Positions 29,904 to 38,092 of a stretch of 64,000 nt of DNA are shown piece after piece. Every line of letters starts with the position of its first letter. Position 1 is the first letter of the stretch. The notes beneath the pieces were generated by a model. The model had not been told where the DNA came from. It was given only the letters and a program-made list of their open reading frames with translations, and ran no database searches. The position numbers and the translations under genes are program-made. The stretch covers positions 62,001 through 126,000 of the forward strand of contig JADJYQ010000001.1 in the NCBI GenBank assembly GCA_016719615.1. The letters are read 5' to 3'. This stretch comes from Saprospiraceae bacterium. Lineage in GTDB: Bacteria; Bacteroidota; Bacteroidia; Chitinophagales; Saprospiraceae.

Positions 29904-30979
29904 AAAATTTAATTGAGCGGTATAAGGATATTGTAATTCAGATTGCAACCCCATTCTCGGTAGGCACGGGATTTTATTTGCGGGATTATGGTCTGATCAT
30001 TACGAATGAACATGTTGTCAGAAATAATAAAGAAGTGGTTATTGAAGGGATGGGTGTGAAAAGACTTTTGCGCAAAGTCAAATATGTCGATCCCAAATAT
30101 GACCTTGCCTTTATTCAGGGGCCTGATCAAAAAACAAATATGGATGTACACCTCCACGTATCTGAGGATTATCAGCAGGGGGATCCGGTGTTAGCTATTG
30201 GACACCCTTTCGGACTCAAATACACGGCTACTCAAGGGATCATTTCGAATGCGGTACACCAGCAAAATGACCTCTATTATATTCAGCATGATGCAGCCTT
30301 GAATCCCGGAAACAGCGGCGGTCCATTGATCAACGAACACGGGGAAATCCTTGGAATCAATACATTTATCATTCAAAATGGTCAGAGCATTGGATTTTCA
30401 CTGCCGGCCAGATATCTTCAGCAGGCATTGGAAGAGTTTGCTGCGGGCAAAAAAGAACTGGGCGTGCGATGCACCTCATGTGCCAATATTGTGTTTGAGC
30501 CCAATAGCGAAAAAAAGTATTGCCCGTTTTGCGGAGCTAGGATCACGATGATTTCCCAGATAGAAGACTATTCGCCATCGGGGATTCGCCTGGAAATTGA
30601 GGAGTCGCTGGGCCAGTTAGGTTACGATGTTAGTTTAACTCGTAGAGGACCATTTAATTGGGAAGTAGAACGAGGTTCAGCCAAAATTTTGCTCTCCTAT
30701 CACGAAGATTCCGGGATGATTGCAGGAGATGCCTATATTTGTTCCTTGCCCAAAGAAGGTATTAAAGAAATTTATACTTACCTGTTGCAGCAGAATTACT
30801 TCTTAGAGGGTCTTAGTTTCAGTATTCTAAACCGGGATATCGTTTTATCGTTGCAGGTCTTCGACCATTCTTTTAAACCCGAGAACGGCCAGGTATTATT
30901 TAACATATTGTTCGACAAAGCAAACGAATACGATGACATCCTGTTAAAAAACTACGGAGCGGTAGCCCGTGTGGATTAA
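29900..30979 (+). CDS. Cytosolic trypsin-like serine protease with zinc ribbon and chaperone-like C-terminal domain
   Basis: A 359-residue protein. Residues 1-185 are a trypsin-like (HtrA-type) domain with the full triad: His38 (TNEHVV), Asp68 (KYDLAF) and Ser139 (NPGNSGGP). Residues 191-211 are a zinc ribbon with two CxxC pairs (CTSC and CPFC). Residues ~225-355 have a YbjN/type III chaperone-like strand pattern (YDVSLTRRGPFNWEVERG, IVLSLQVF). There is no signal peptide and no PDZ domain, unlike periplasmic DegP/HtrA. It overlaps the upstream gene by 4 bp. The substrate and trigger are unknown. Confidence 0.75.
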   Translation: MKNLIERYKDIVIQIATPFSVGTGFYLRDYGLIITNEHVVRNNKEVVIEGMGVKRLLRKVKYVDPKYDLAFIQGPDQKTNMDVHLHVSEDYQQGDPVLAIGHPFGLKYTATQGIISNAVHQQNDLYYIQHDAALNPGNSGGPLINEHGEILGINTFIIQNGQSIGFSLPARYLQQALEEFAAGKKELGVRCTSCANIVFEPNSEKKYCPFCGARITMISQIEDYSPSGIRLEIEESLGQLGYDVSLTRRGPFNWEVERGSAKILLSYHEDSGMIAGDAYICSLPKEGIKEIYTYLLQQNYFLEGLSFSILNRDIVLSLQVFDHSFKPENGQVLFNILFDKANEYDDILLKNYGAVARVD

Positions 30980-31081
30980 GGCTTTAGGTATATAAGTTTT
31001 TTAAATTTATTAAAAATTATGAAAATGGGAATATTATTTGCTGGAAAGGCTGTAAATTTAGCCTCTTATATTGTAGTAGGT

Positions 31082-32146
31082 ATGATGAGATTACTAGCCT
31101 TTTCTGTTTTATTGATCAGCCTGAACCTTAGCGCTCAGGACATCCACTTTTCACAATTTTACATGTCACCGACCAATTTAAATCCGGCGATGACAGGTGT
31201 TATGAATTGTAAAATGCGATTCGTTGCGAATTACAGAAATCAGTGGGCACCCATTTTAGGATTTGCGAACTCCTTTAATACGTATAACCTCTCTTTCGAT
31301 CAGAAAATACCAGTTGGTCGCTATGACTATTTTGGTTTTGGAGGCACGTTTTGGGGTGATAAAGCAGGTTCTTTAGATTTTAGTACCATTCAATTCAAAT
31401 TATCAGGTTCTTATAGTAAGCGCATGTCCGGTACGAGAACTTCTTCGAATTACCTCGTATTTGGTGCAGAAGGCGGAATCAATCAAAGGGGCGTGAAATT
31501 TCACAATGCCATTTGGGGAAATCAGATTACCACTAATGGCCCAGATCCAAACATTCCAGGTGATCCTGCCATTTTTGACCCAAGTTTCCTTTTTGCAGAT
31601 GTTTCAGTAGGCGTATTGTGGTTCAGCGTTTTGGATAAACACAATAACTTTTATGTTGGAGGCGCTTTGAGTCACCTCAATGAACCGCTCCAGAACAACA
31701 TTGAAGAGGGCACACCGGGCTATATACCCGCGCCATTATATTCCAAATTGACCATTCACGGTGGTGGTGTATTTCGTCTTAATAGAAGGAGTGCGATCAT
31801 CCCTGGTTTTGTTACCTTCTTTCAGGGTCCATCTTTTCAGTTGAATTTGGGTACCAGTTTCAGATTTGGTTCAGGCCAATCCAGAACAAACGAAAGTTCT
31901 TTCCAATTAGGTCTCTGGTCAAGATTGGCAAATAAATATAAGGACGCAAGTTCTACCGGAATTCATATGGATGCGCTCATTTTGTCGGCAAGATTTGATT
32001 ATCAGAAATATGGTTTCGGTTTGAGTTATGATATCAACACTTCCAGCTTGCGCAATGCAAATGCCGGAAACAACGCTTTCGAATTATCTTTCATTTACAA
32101 TATTTGTGGACCTGAAAGAAGGGGAATCTATTGCCCTAACTTTTAA
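31082..32146 (+). CDS. PorP/SprF-family type IX secretion-associated membrane protein
   Basis: PorP/SprF proteins are outer-membrane barrels linked to the T9SS and to gliding adhesin export. The family start QDIHFSQFYMSPTNLNPAMTGV is present, followed by barrel strands and the ending FELSFIYN. The start is placed at ATG 31082, which gives a compact signal peptide (MMRLLAFSVLLISLNLSAQ). An in-frame ATG at 31019 would add 21 residues and bury the signal. The gene ends before a strong terminator at 32177. It fits the many T9SS-sorted proteins in this window. Confidence 0.88.
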   Translation: MMRLLAFSVLLISLNLSAQDIHFSQFYMSPTNLNPAMTGVMNCKMRFVANYRNQWAPILGFANSFNTYNLSFDQKIPVGRYDYFGFGGTFWGDKAGSLDFSTIQFKLSGSYSKRMSGTRTSSNYLVFGAEGGINQRGVKFHNAIWGNQITTNGPDPNIPGDPAIFDPSFLFADVSVGVLWFSVLDKHNNFYVGGALSHLNEPLQNNIEEGTPGYIPAPLYSKLTIHGGGVFRLNRRSAIIPGFVTFFQGPSFQLNLGTSFRFGSGQSRTNESSFQLGLWSRLANKYKDASSTGIHMDALILSARFDYQKYGFGLSYDINTSSLRNANAGNNAFELSFIYNICGPERRGIYCPNF

Positions 32147-32176
32147 GTGTTTTCATTTTAAAAAATATAATGCCCA

Positions 32177-32204
32177 AAGCCCTTTCCGCGGAAAGGGCTT
32201 TTTT
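32177..32204 (+). terminator. Rho-independent terminator after the PorP/SprF gene
   Basis: Perfect 11-bp stem AAGCCCTTTCC / GGAAAGGGCTT with a GC-only loop, followed by a T-run. Confidence 0.9.
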
Positions 32205-32237
32205 GTTGAATCACATGAAAAAAGTCGCTTTTTTTAG

Positions 32238-32245
32238 TACTTTTG
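32238..32245 (+). promoter_or_regulatory. Possible -7 element for the bactofilin operon
   Basis: TACTTTTG fits TAnnTTTG and ends 24 bp before the bactofilin ATG. It lies just after the upstream terminator. No clear -33 TTG at 19 bp. Confidence 0.45.
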
Positions 32246-32268
32246 TTATCCACCAAAAACAATAGACT

Positions 32269-32712
32269 ATGTTTGGGAATAAGAGTTCAAAAGAAGAAGC
32301 TAATCGGTCCATACCTAGCGGACAAACCCCTCAGGGAGCCCTCAACAGTTTAGTAACAGGAACTATGGTTGAAGGGAGTGTTCAGGCTGAAAGCGATATC
32401 CGGGTTGATGGTTATTTAAAAGGCACCTTGATCTGTAAAGGAAAAGTGATCATAGGCCCTAAAGGCACCATCGAAGGAGAGATCAAAGCGCAAAACGCCA
32501 TGATTGAAGGACGATTTAAAGGGATTTTACATATCGAAGATTTGCTACAAGTTAAAGAAACAGCCCTGGTAGATGGCGAAATTAATACAGACAAATTGGC
32601 GGTCAGTCCGGGCGCAAAATTTAATGTAACAGCAAAAATGAATTCCTCTCATAAAGCAGCTCCAACCAGCACAGTTAATCCTGTGATTAAGCCAGATACT
32701 ATTAAAATGTAA
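32269..32712 (+). CDS. Bactofilin-family cytoskeletal polymer protein
   Basis: A 147-residue protein with the bactofilin core of right-handed beta-helix turns: GTMVEGSVQAESDIRVDGYL, GKVIIGPKGTIEGEIKAQNA, EDLLQVKETALVDGEINTD. Low-complexity tails flank the core. Bactofilins form filaments that position envelope enzymes. Its neighbours downstream are the AtpZ-like gene (14 bp gap) and another small membrane protein, a cluster usual in Bacteroidota ahead of ATP synthase genes. Confidence 0.92.
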   Translation: MFGNKSSKEEANRSIPSGQTPQGALNSLVTGTMVEGSVQAESDIRVDGYLKGTLICKGKVIIGPKGTIEGEIKAQNAMIEGRFKGILHIEDLLQVKETALVDGEINTDKLAVSPGAKFNVTAKMNSSHKAAPTSTVNPVIKPDTIKM

Positions 32713-32726
32713 GCCTTACCAACCGG

Positions 32727-32942
32727 ATGAGTCGTTATGATCTAAAAAGCAACAAAGTATTACGCTATTCCGGTTTAGCTACCCAGATTTTTATATCGAT
32801 CGGATTAGCAGCTTGGTTGGGTAAATGGATCGATCAAAAAATGGAATTAAGTAAACCACTATGGACAGCCGGTTTGAGTATGCTCATGCTTTTGTTGCAA
32901 TTAGTATGGTTAAATTATGACCTTAAAAAGCTCGATAAATGA
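32727..32942 (+). CDS. AtpZ/AtpI-family small membrane protein
   Basis: Seventy-one residues with two membrane segments (GLATQIFISIGLAAWLGKWI and LWTAGLSMLMLLLQLVWL). The G-x-x-x-G-rich first helix is typical of AtpZ/AtpI proteins that help assemble the F-type ATP synthase c-ring. Its end overlaps the next start by ATGA. The ATP synthase genes themselves do not follow in this window. Confidence 0.82.
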   Translation: MSRYDLKSNKVLRYSGLATQIFISIGLAAWLGKWIDQKMELSKPLWTAGLSMLMLLLQLVWLNYDLKKLDK

Positions 32943-33319
32943 AAGCCATGAATTTTTATAGCTGGCTTTCCCTAACGGCGATTGCAAGTTTTATCCTTAG
33001 CTACTTGTTTAAAAAGGAAAATCAACCTGAAGGGATCTTATCTGCCCAAATGATCTTGGTCTGCTTTTTTATCATTTTTACTTTGACCATATTCTATGTC
33101 GCGAAAATGGCCATTAAATCTGCCAATCCATATTTGTTTACGAGGGTTTTTATGGTTTCAGTTTTCTTCAAAATGCTCTTATTGTCTCTACTGGTTTTTA
33201 GCCTTGTTAAAATTTTTGCACTGGTTCCAAGACAACTGGCAATTCCACTTGGAGTAAGTTATCTCTTATTCACCATTTTCGAAACTTGGGTATTGATGAA
33301 GCTCTCAAAAACCCATTAA
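32939..33319 (+). CDS. Small integral membrane protein, likely AtpI-like
   Basis: 126 residues with four predicted membrane segments (for example LTAIASFILSYLF, MILVCFFIIFTLTIFYVAKM, FFKMLLLSLLVFSLVKIFAL, GVSYLLFTIFETWVLMKL). It overlaps the AtpZ-like gene by 4 bp. Position and topology suggest an ATP-synthase-associated subunit I-like protein, but no specific motif confirms it. Confidence 0.6.
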   Translation: MKAMNFYSWLSLTAIASFILSYLFKKENQPEGILSAQMILVCFFIIFTLTIFYVAKMAIKSANPYLFTRVFMVSVFFKMLLLSLLVFSLVKIFALVPRQLAIPLGVSYLLFTIFETWVLMKLSKTH

Positions 33320-33675
33320 AGTGCGGAACTTCTCAATGTAGGCACATGGGGAATGATTAAAGAGATAGGGTTCATAGGTTGAACATTAGAAGTGTATGAA
33401 TCGGAAATAGGTGACGCCTTGACCTAAGGACTCAAAATTAATCAATGCAAAAGCTAGCTCAAGGCTCTTTACTTATCAACGCTCACTGAGACCTTTAAGC
33501 TTTGACCTTTAGCCTGCTTGCTGTATCGCAAAGCAAGCATAGATGCGCTGTTATTATTTAAATTCATATATTCAGCTAAATCGCCTAAAATGAGCCGTTT
33601 ATATATTTTTTTGCGCAAATTATAGAAAAAAGAAAAGCTTTTACTATCTTTGCGCTCCTTAAAATATAGGCATTT
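33320..33675. other. Intergenic region upstream of rpsT
   Basis: No gene is seen. TATCTTTG at 33645-33652 is a good -7 element 24 bp ahead of the rpsT ATG. The region also holds short CTTTGACCTTTAGCC-type low-complexity sequence near 33495-33515. Confidence 0.5.
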
Positions 33676-33930
33676 ATGGCAAATCATCAGTCGGCATTAA
33701 AAAGAATCCGCCAAAACATCGTAAGAAGGATAGCAAATCGCTATTTTAAGAAGACCACGCGTTCAGCGATTAAGAAGCTTCGTGAAATGGAGACTGCATC
33801 TGAAGCCAGCAAGTTTTTACCTAGAGTTGTAAGTATGGTTGATAAGTTGGCTAAAAACAACACCTGGCATAAAAACAAGGCGGCAAATATCAAAAGTAGC
33901 CTCATGGGACACATAAGTCACCTTAAATAA
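33676..33930 (+). CDS. rpsT: 30S ribosomal protein S20
   Basis: 84 residues, basic, beginning MANHQSALKRIRQNIVRRIANRYF, the classic S20 start, with TRSAIKKLRE and the late KNTWHKNKAANIKS block. S20 binds 16S rRNA. Standing alone with its own promoter and terminator is normal for rpsT. Confidence 0.96.
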   Translation: MANHQSALKRIRQNIVRRIANRYFKKTTRSAIKKLREMETASEASKFLPRVVSMVDKLAKNNTWHKNKAANIKSSLMGHISHLK

Positions 33931-33951
33931 TGAAATAATAGACCATTTTAT

Positions 33952-33992
33952 AAAAAAATCGTGCATTGAAGTCCAATGCACGATTTTTTTTT
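33952..33992 (+). terminator. Rho-independent terminator after rpsT
   Basis: Stem AATCGTGCATTG / CAATGCACGATT around a short loop, with an A-run before and a T-run after, so it can work in both directions. Confidence 0.9.
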
Positions 33993-34023
33993 AATAAGTT
34001 TGATGTAAAATAAAATTCATACT

Positions 34024-34584
34024 ATGACTAGGCAACGAATTAAAGATGCAGCGGTTAATTTATTTAACCAAAATGGTTTTGGCGGTGCTTCCATGCGGGA
34101 CATTGCACAAAAAGCAGGAATTGAAGCTGCTAGTATTTATAACCATTTTGCATCTAAACAGGATCTTCTTCATTGCTTGTGCACGGAGACCCTTAAACCC
34201 TTAATTCAGGGAATACAGGAAAATATAGCAACTCAGAAAAATGCAACTGCTCAGTTGGAAGCTTATTTGAAATCTTTTGTGCATTATGAAGCAGAAAATT
34301 GGGCTGCCATGCAAGCTACTTTCACGGAAGGCCGCCATCTTGAAGGCAGTTTCGATAAAAGTCATAAAAAGCAAATTAAAGTCTTGGAAGATATACTCGC
34401 CGACTTACTGAGAAAAGGAGCTTCATCTAAAAAACTGAATAATTATGATTCCGAAATGGCCTGCCAGGCTATTATGGGAGCGCTCCGCTGGAAGCACCAA
34501 CCAGCTGCAAAAGGTGGTAAACTCATGGCAGATCAATCCCAACACATCGTTCGGCTGATTATGGATGGTTTGCAGAAAGCATAA
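34024..34584 (+). CDS. TetR/AcrR-family transcriptional regulator
   Basis: 186 residues. The N-terminal TetR helix-turn-helix is clear: RIKDAAVNLFNQNGFGGASMRDIAQKAG and then ASIYNHFASKQDLL. The C-terminal ligand-binding part is not specific. It overlaps by 20 bp with the methyltransferase frame downstream. The target genes are not evident. Effectors are typically small hydrophobic molecules. Confidence 0.9.
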   Translation: MTRQRIKDAAVNLFNQNGFGGASMRDIAQKAGIEAASIYNHFASKQDLLHCLCTETLKPLIQGIQENIATQKNATAQLEAYLKSFVHYEAENWAAMQATFTEGRHLEGSFDKSHKKQIKVLEDILADLLRKGASSKKLNNYDSEMACQAIMGALRWKHQPAAKGGKLMADQSQHIVRLIMDGLQKA

Positions 34585-35320
34585 TACTTTCTTGATTTCG
34601 ACTACTAATGCAGGTTTATATACCCTGCAATCCTTAGCAATCGCTCAAGGCTTCAACAAGTGGATTTATGAACTCATAAAACCATGGGTCAAAGGCTCAG
34701 TTTTAGAATTAGGCAGTGGAATAGGCAATATTTCAAACCAAATTCTCTCCAAACATACAGATGTTAGTTTATCAGATAGTAACTCAGAATACTTAATCTA
34801 TCTTCGGCAGCATTTTCAAAACCAGAATTCCTTAGCTAATATATTTGAATTGGATTTAATTCATCCAGCGTTTGAAGTTCAATACAAACACTTGTATGGA
34901 CAATTTAACACCCTCATTGCCTCTAATGTTATTGAGCATATTGAGGACGATCAATTAGCAATAACAAATGCATTAAAACTTCTTAAACAAGGCGGTACTT
35001 TTATTATGGTTGTACCGGCACATCCGTCGTTATTCAATCGATTAGATAAACAATTGGATCATTATAGAAGATATACGATAACGCGATTGGATCAATGTTT
35101 CAAAAAAAGAGATGGCTTCATTCTAGAAAGAAAACATTTTAATGTACCCGGTGCCATTGCTTGGTTTATAACAGGGACTCTGTTGCGGTTTGAAAGCATC
35201 AAACCCTGGCAAGTATCGGCGTTTGAATATATAGTCCCCCTTAGCAAATGGATTACAAAACATATTAATTTAAATTTTGGACTTTCAATCCTGCTTGTTT
35301 ATAAAAAGGCTGGATCATGA
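34565..35320 (+). CDS. Class I SAM-dependent methyltransferase
   Basis: 251 residues with the SAM-binding motif VLELGSGIGNIS near residue 47 and the post-motif NVIEHIEDD, followed by LKQGGTFIMVVPAHPSLF. The type is close to UbiE/Methyltransf_11-like enzymes that act with glycosyltransferases. The start is uncertain: ATG 34565 overlaps the TetR gene, and TTG 34592 is an alternative. It converges with a family 2 glycosyltransferase. Confidence 0.85.
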   Translation: MVCRKHNTFLISTTNAGLYTLQSLAIAQGFNKWIYELIKPWVKGSVLELGSGIGNISNQILSKHTDVSLSDSNSEYLIYLRQHFQNQNSLANIFELDLIHPAFEVQYKHLYGQFNTLIASNVIEHIEDDQLAITNALKLLKQGGTFIMVVPAHPSLFNRLDKQLDHYRRYTITRLDQCFKKRDGFILERKHFNVPGAIAWFITGTLLRFESIKPWQVSAFEYIVPLSKWITKHINLNFGLSILLVYKKAGS

Positions 35321-35324
35321 ATGC

Positions 35325-36065
35325 TCACTTATACATCTTAAAACGGGCCAATCCTTTTCTCTGTAAATAATGTTTCAAACTTACCTTAAGTACTCCTATA
35401 CCATAAGTGATACTTCTACTTAAATTTATAGAAGAGGCTTCTTCAAAGTATTTTGTCGGACAACTTATCTCGGCAATGGTAAATTTTTTGTAAATGATTT
35501 GTGATAACATTTGATTATCAAAAACAAAATCATCAGAGTTTCCATTAAAATCAATATTTTCTAAAACACTCCTGGAAAATGCCCTGTATCCGGTATGATA
35601 CTCGGATAATTTATAATCAACCATCCAATTTTCAAAAAGGGTAAGCATTCGGTTGAAAACGTATTTGTAATAAGGCATTCCTCCTTTTAAAGCACCTTTT
35701 CCAAGGATGCGTGATCCCAATACCACAGGGTACAATTCTTCTCCAATAATATTAACCATACTTGGTATCAGCTTAGGTGTATATTGATAGTCTGGATGTA
35801 ACATGATAATGATGTCTGCACCAAGTGCCAGTGCTTTATTGTATAGTGTTTTTTGATTTCCTCCGTAACCGAGATTTTTTTCGTGGCGTATACAATGGTG
35901 AATACCCAACTCTTTGGCAAGTTCAAAAGTGCCGTCATGACTTGCATCATCGCAAAGTATGAGTTCATCGACGAGCTGCATAGGAATTTCATTCAGTGTT
36001 TGTCTGAGTGTACGAGCAGCATTGTATGCTGGCAAAACGACAACTACTTTTTTTTGATTGTACAT
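35325..36065 (-). CDS. Family 2 glycosyltransferase (DPM1/DPG-synthase-like)
   Basis: 246 residues, GT-A fold: VVVVLPAYNAARTL at the start, DDASHDGT, MLHPDYQYTP (the D-x-D position), and GTGYRAFSR-like HTGYRAFSRSVL. It has no C-terminal membrane anchor. Enzymes of this group transfer a sugar from a nucleotide donor to a polyprenyl phosphate or glycan. It may work with the adjacent convergent methyltransferase. Confidence 0.85.
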   Translation of the reverse strand: MYNQKKVVVVLPAYNAARTLRQTLNEIPMQLVDELILCDDASHDGTFELAKELGIHHCIRHEKNLGYGGNQKTLYNKALALGADIIIMLHPDYQYTPKLIPSMVNIIGEELYPVVLGSRILGKGALKGGMPYYKYVFNRMLTLFENWMVDYKLSEYHTGYRAFSRSVLENIDFNGNSDDFVFDNQMLSQIIYKKFTIAEISCPTKYFEEASSINLSRSITYGIGVLKVSLKHYLQRKGLARFKMYK

Positions 36066-36072
36066 TTGGAAA

Positions 36073-36510
36073 TTAAGAATTCAATGATTCGGTTTTTTCA
36101 ACGGGAAGTTCAGTGACTAACTCTTCTGTGATGTTGCCAAATTTTTTTAATTGACGATACCATTTCAGACATTTTTTCATGTCCTTTGCATGGACGCGAT
36201 AACGATCGTACTCAGGAATCATTTTTTCAAAATAAGATTTAAATAAATCATCCGGTTCATTTTCACCGGGGATTGGTGCAGTCGCTTCTGCATCGAGGAA
36301 TCTTTGATACACTTCTTTTAAAGGAATGTTATCTGATAAGGTGTAAATTCCTATGGATTCTAAAGGGGAGAATTGATAGGTTCTGGAAGAATAAAAGTTT
36401 GATTTTTTGGTTTCCATATCTTCCAAAATGAGACCGTTTGATTTGGAGGCTACGAGTTTAAAAAGAGATCCTTTACCACTTACCGCGACGATTTGATCAA
36501 TTTGTATCAT
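36073..36510 (-). CDS. DUF5606-family protein
   Basis: 145 residues beginning MIQIDQIVAVSGKGSLFKLV and containing ESIGIYTLSDNIPLKEVYQRF, the pattern of the Bacteroidota-specific DUF5606 family. No signal peptide. It lies 7 bp upstream of the glycosyltransferase on the same strand. Function unknown. Confidence 0.8.
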   Translation of the reverse strand: MIQIDQIVAVSGKGSLFKLVASKSNGLILEDMETKKSNFYSSRTYQFSPLESIGIYTLSDNIPLKEVYQRFLDAEATAPIPGENEPDDLFKSYFEKMIPEYDRYRVHAKDMKKCLKWYRQLKKFGNITEELVTELPVEKTESLNS

Positions 36511-36797
36511 ATTCTTTTTTCTTGTGCAAATATCTTTTTTTTAATTTAATTAATGATAAATTAATAAAATTAACGGGCCAAATTGCAAAGTATTTTATTC
36601 CTTAAGGCAATATGTGATTCTATTTGATAACAAATTCTAAATCATGGTTCAGCAAAATATCCAGGCCTATTTCAAATAGTATGCACAGAATGCATTCTGA
36701 ATGTTGGAATAAAATCAGCCAAAACCTCCTAAAATAACGATATTTGCTTTTACAAAGCCGGAATAATAATATTTGATTGCGGTATTGTTCTGATATT

Positions 36798-38075
36798 ATG
36801 GAGTTTATAATCATAATGGGCTTGATCCTACTCAATGGCATCTTTTCATTGTCAGAGATGGCCCTGGTTTCTTCAAGAAAATTTAAGCTGGAGCAAGCAA
36901 AAAAGAAGGGAATGCCGGGTGCAAATGCTGCTCTTGAGTTATCTGAGAACCCAACGCGTTTTCTTTCTACGGTCCAAATTGGAATCACCTTAATTGGTAT
37001 ATTATTGGGTGTATATAGCGGTGAAAACCTGACCAATGATGTAGCTATTTATATTGAAACCATAAGTATACTTCAACCTTATGCTTATCAAATTTCGATC
37101 GGACTTATAGTGCTGGTCGTGACTTATCTCTCTATCGTATTTGGAGAATTGTTGCCAAAAAGAATTGGAATGGCTTACCCTGAACCCATTGCTGTTTTTT
37201 TTGCAAAACCGATGGGCATTTTAGCAAACATTACAGCTCCCTTTGTTTGGTTGCTGGCAGCATCCAATGATATGGTTTTGAATTTATTTGGAATTCGTAA
37301 AACCAGTGACAGCAAAGTTTCAGAAGAAGAAATAAAATCGATCATTAAAGAAAGTGCCCAGGGTGGTGAAATACAAGATATTGAGCAAAATATTGTAGAG
37401 CGCGTTTTTGAATTGGGTGACCGCAAAGTGAATACTTTATTTACCCATCGAAGTGATATGGTTTATTTTGATTCATCGGAAAATTGGGAGGCTGTCAGAG
37501 CAAAAATCAATGAGGAAAAACATTCCGCATATCCGGTTTGTGATGACAATGATATTGACAATATTATTGGTATAGTCTTGCTTAAAGATTTATTTACACC
37601 GGCTTCCGATAAACCATTTGATTTGCGCGATTACATTAAAGAACCTCTGTATTTTAATGAGAACATGTATGCGTATAAGATATTGGAATTGTTCAAACAA
37701 AGGCAAATGCATTATGGCATAGTCGTTGATGAATATGGCGCAACCATGGGCATTGTAACCATGGATGATGTGGTGGATGCTTTGGTTGGTGATGTTACGG
37801 AATTAGATCAGGAAGAATATCAGATCACAAAACGTGATGACAATAGTTGGCTGGTCGATGGTCAATATTCCGTCATCGATTTTCTCAAGTTTTTTGATCT
37901 TGAAATGCCAGATAATTTTCTCGACCAATATACAACTGTTGCTGGTTTAATCATTCACCTCAGTGGCACACTTCCAAATGTAGGCGACAAATTCGCTGTA
38001 GATCATTATGAAATGGAAGTTGTGGATAAAGATGGACAAAGGGTAGATAAAATTCTGGTTACCCGAAAGAAATAA
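36798..38075 (+). CDS. Hemolysin-family/CNNM transporter with CBS and CorC domains
   Basis: 425 residues from ATG 36798 (the upstream TTG at 36777 is less likely). Three to four N-terminal membrane segments form the DUF21/CNNM domain (LSEMALVSSRKFKLEQA, PTRFLSTVQIGITLIGIL). Two CBS motifs follow (HRSDMVYFD and GIVVDEYGATMGIVTMDD), and then a CorC_HlyC C-terminal domain. Relatives take part in Mg2+/Co2+ handling. Confidence 0.9.
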   Translation: MEFIIIMGLILLNGIFSLSEMALVSSRKFKLEQAKKKGMPGANAALELSENPTRFLSTVQIGITLIGILLGVYSGENLTNDVAIYIETISILQPYAYQISIGLIVLVVTYLSIVFGELLPKRIGMAYPEPIAVFFAKPMGILANITAPFVWLLAASNDMVLNLFGIRKTSDSKVSEEEIKSIIKESAQGGEIQDIEQNIVERVFELGDRKVNTLFTHRSDMVYFDSSENWEAVRAKINEEKHSAYPVCDDNDIDNIIGIVLLKDLFTPASDKPFDLRDYIKEPLYFNENMYAYKILELFKQRQMHYGIVVDEYGATMGIVTMDDVVDALVGDVTELDQEEYQITKRDDNSWLVDGQYSVIDFLKFFDLEMPDNFLDQYTTVAGLIIHLSGTLPNVGDKFAVDHYEMEVVDKDGQRVDKILVTRKK

Positions 38076-38092
38076 TTTAAATCTGGATTTAC

